From NCBI GenBank assembly GCA_013398055.1, contig VZRS01000224.1:558001-622000 (forward strand): DNA of 64,000 nt. Direction: 5' to 3'. Below, piece after piece: positions 61,366-64,000 of this stretch. The notes under the pieces were generated by a model. That model was given only the letters and a program-made list of their open reading frames with translations. It was not told the origin of the DNA and searched no databases. How positions within the stretch are numbered: the first letter of the stretch is position 1; each line of letters opens with the position of its first letter. This DNA comes from Ifrita kowaldi. Taxonomy: Eukaryota; Chordata; Aves; Passeriformes; Cinclosomatidae. The position numbers and the translations under genes were made by a program.

Positions 61366-61931
61366 TCATAGAATCATGGAATGGTCTGGGTTGGTCGGGA
61401 CTTAGAGGTCATCTAGTTCCAATCCTGCTGCTGTGGGCAGGGACACCTTCCACTACACCAGGTTGTTCTAAACTTCATCCAACCTTGTCTTGAACGCTCC
61501 CAGGGATGAGGCATCCACAGCTTCTCTGGGCAACCTGTTCCAGTGCCTCACCACCTTCACAGTAAAAATTTCTTCCTAATATCCAATCCAAATCCACCCT
61601 CTTTCATTTTAAAGCCATTACCTCTTTGCCTACCACCATGTGCCCGTGTTCAGTGCCCCTGTCCAGCTCTCCTGTAGTCCCCTGTAGGGACTGGAAGGTG
61701 CTCTAAGGTCTCCCTAAAGCCTTCTCTTCTCCAGACTGAACAACCCAAACTCTCTCAGCTTGACTTCATAGGAGAGGTGCTCCTGCTCTTATCACCTTCA
61801 TGGCCCTCCTCTGGACTCACTCCAACAGATCCACATCCTACTTATGCTGAGAGCCCCAGAGCTGGATGCAGCACTCCAGTTAGGGTCTCATGAGAGTGAA
61901 GTAGAGCAGCAGAATCACCTCCCTTGACCTA
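61366..61931 (-). mobile_element. CR1 LINE, longest copy in the window
   Basis: Nearly 570 bases of CR1 in reverse orientation, from TCATAGAATCATGGAATGGT (3' end) through GCATCCACAGCTTCTCTGGG, CTTCTCTTCCAGACTGAACA-like and CTGGATGCAGCACTCCAGT blocks. It is truncated at 61931 before reaching reverse transcriptase sequence. It is well preserved. Confidence 0.96.
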
Positions 61932-62027
61932 CAATAAAAGACTAATAATAGTATTTTATTAATACCATTGTTACTATTATTACACAGTACTATCAAACAC
62001 ACAAATTTATATTTAGCTGTGAGTTTA

Positions 62028-62078
62028 CAGGATCTTTAAGGTCCCCTCCAATCCAAATCATTCTATGATTCTATGATT
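62028..62078 (+). mobile_element. Short CR1 3' fragment, head-to-head with the preceding copy
   Basis: Reads AGGATCTTTAAGGTCCCCTC, then AATCCAAATCATTCTATGATTCTATGA, ending at the intact CR1 tail. It points away from the minus-strand copy at 61366-61931; about 100 bases of AT-rich DNA separate them. Confidence 0.93.
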
Positions 62079-64000
62079 TAAAACCATCTTTGGACTTTAC
62101 TTTGATAAAAGCTACATAAATTAGTAATCTGTTAGTGCTGTTCAACCTCTCTGAATTTACTTTAAAATACCATGCCAGTGTTGCAGTCCTAATAGCAACT
62201 TAAAAATGAGTACGTTGACCTGAAAATGGGCTGGGAAAAGGAGAGAAGATTGACAATGACTTTAAAGTCTGCATGGATTATAGTCAGAATTACCAACGGC
62301 CTTTAGAACACCAGAATATTCTTGTTTGGAAGAGCTGTAGATGGAGTCAGCTGGTACTGGCACTACAAGGGGTAGGTTTCCCCCATCTCAGATTGCTCCC
62401 TTCATCTGCTAACCTGTTATTTTAACAAAGACTTGTTCTCATCAGCCACTCTTCTGCAGGGCTTACCTTACCTACCAGCAGAGAATGCTGATTTCGTATC
62501 AGAAGTGGAGGCAGGGCAAAGAGCAGTGGTGAGGCAGGGCAACGAGTAGAGATGGAGCCTTGTGGCAGGAACCAGGGATTCCAGGGTGTTGAAGCACCTT
62601 GGGAATGTGAGAGGATTTTTTGTCTTTTCGTGAAGGTAGGAAGAACTACTTTAAGGTAATGTGTGCAGAAAGGGGATACAAAGTGAGAGTCCAGGGAGAC
62701 ACCAGCAGGAAGCACCAAGGATGAACTTACAGAAAACAGCATGGAAGTCTGTCAAAGGCATGGAAAAAAGCACACACTATCAGCATCTGGCTCATAAAGA
62801 TCTGTTTCACTTAACAGAAACAAAACCTTTTCACAAGAGTCTTCAGAACGGGGCTTCTAGTTCTTACTGAGAAGAGGAGCATGTACAACCTGCACAGTGA
62901 GAAAGAGAAATATTACACAGGAGCAGGAGAGACTTTTCAGGAGACAGCTGTGACCAGTGCTACAAACATCACCTTGACTAGGAACGTGACTCTTCACCAT
63001 TAGAAGTGAGACACTGATTCAGAAAGCAATGCTGCACCGAGAGGCAGCATGAAAGGTCTGGAAGAACAGACCTAGGTTTGCTGAACAGAGCATCTCGTGG
63101 TCAGCTGAGACTTACAGGATCGTTCCAGCAGTGAGTTCTTTGATAGAAAAGCAGAATACAACCTTGAACATGCAAACCGTGGAAATGGCCACAGGAACAG
63201 AGGAGCAGTGCTAGGGTCAGATGCCAGGTTTCTCCTAGGGAAGGTATATGCTGGGACAAGGGCTCATGAAGGTAAGAACAAACCTGAAGGCTCTCAGGCA
63301 GCCATCAGGTAACCTGGGATGAAAGCCAGGGATGAGTATCCTCTGCAACTTAATAAGTGCCAGCTGAGGGTAAAAAGGGGAAATCCTTACAAAAACGGTG
63401 AAAAAAATAATGAAGCAGAAGAGGCTCTGTGATACCCCATGAGCTGTAACTCTGGCACATGCAGAACCTTGTGCACATTCGTAGGGATGGACTGTGGGCT
63501 CCAGAAACATTGAGCACATTAAGTGCTTGTGGAGGCACTTGCGAGTGCTTTCAGGGAGTGTTAAATCAAAGCAGACCTGCTAGGGAGACATCCCAAGGAC
63601 TTACAATAGGAGGAGGATGACCAGCCTCCATGGCCAGCTGACCCTTTTGCCCTGTTAAAATCTTCTGGCTTGAATCAGCTGCAGCTTGTATTGGCCTGTC
63701 AGCCCAGCACAAGTATCCTGATACCATGAGAAATCCCCAGCCAAAAATAGCACAGAAATACAGGGGTTTTTTCTCCCCTCACTGCTTTCTTCCTTCTCAA
63801 ATGTTTGCTTAGTTGTTGTCCTACAGGAGGCATGACGATCAGTCCAGATCATCATCGCTTCCTTCACCAGCACCGCCAGCAAGGAGAGATTTCAGGTGAC
63901 TTTCGGCCAGAGCCAGAGGGGTGGTCTTGTAGTGCCTGGGGCCACTGGCAGTATGGAGGAGCAGGGTGAAGCCACCCACAGAGTGTGCTGACCCACAGCA
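62079..64000. other. Unannotated sequence
   Basis: No repeat recognised. A plus-strand donor-like site, CTCATGAAG|GTAAGAAC, lies at 63270 with a weak acceptor (TTTCTCCTAG) 34 bases upstream; it is too short to call. Confidence 0.5.

Noticed and set aside
1..64000. tRNA, rRNA, CRISPR arrays, bacterial operons or integrated phage
   Set aside because: No cloverleaf, spaced repeats, ribosome-binding sites or dense coding are present; the window is vertebrate nuclear DNA.

Overview
This window is vertebrate nuclear DNA, almost certainly avian. At least six clear CR1 LINE 3' ends (and two more fragments) lie in it. Several end in the tandem TTCTATGATTCTATGA-type tail that is typical of bird CR1 elements; crocodilian or turtle DNA is the only realistic alternative. 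The sequence is mostly moderately AT-rich with very few CpGs, and has one sharp CpG-rich island. There is no bacterial gene organisation. Most open frames here are short and without recognisable domains, so no protein-coding gene could be named with confidence.

Layout. 1-48.2 kb is AT-rich, intron-like or intergenic DNA. It carries CR1 copies (9.5, 11.9, 16.9, 34.4, 39.8 and 45.3 kb), simple repeats, poly-A tracts and a 10-base assembly gap. About 48.2-50.4 kb is a CpG island, interrupted by a 421-base gap (49522-49942). It is the best promoter in the window. A splice-donor-like site points leftward at the left edge of the gap (minus strand, 49497), and another points rightward at the right edge (plus strand, 49970). 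This suggests a bidirectional promoter whose first exons are hidden in the gap. 50.4-64 kb is non-repetitive flank with a CTC/CTT repeat, a purine-rich tract, POU-type palindromes and a head-to-head CR1 pair at 61.4-62.1 kb.

Candidate transcribed units. The most attractive small gene candidate is a 44-codon ORF on the minus strand (11659-11793). It has a strong Kozak context, a predicted membrane segment, a splice acceptor 75 bases upstream and a poly-A signal about 540 bases downstream. Weaker possible minus-strand exons (open frame between splice-like signals) lie at 34061-34134, 28080-28168, 20027-20100 and 2502-2561. They would fit a long minus-strand gene starting at the CpG island. Plus-strand candidates lie at 859-1143, 4740-5076, 46654-47277 and 59645-59754. 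All were found by eye; none matches a protein I recognise, and splice-like signals arise by chance in 64 kb, so they are leads and not established genes. Homology search and RNA-seq would settle them.
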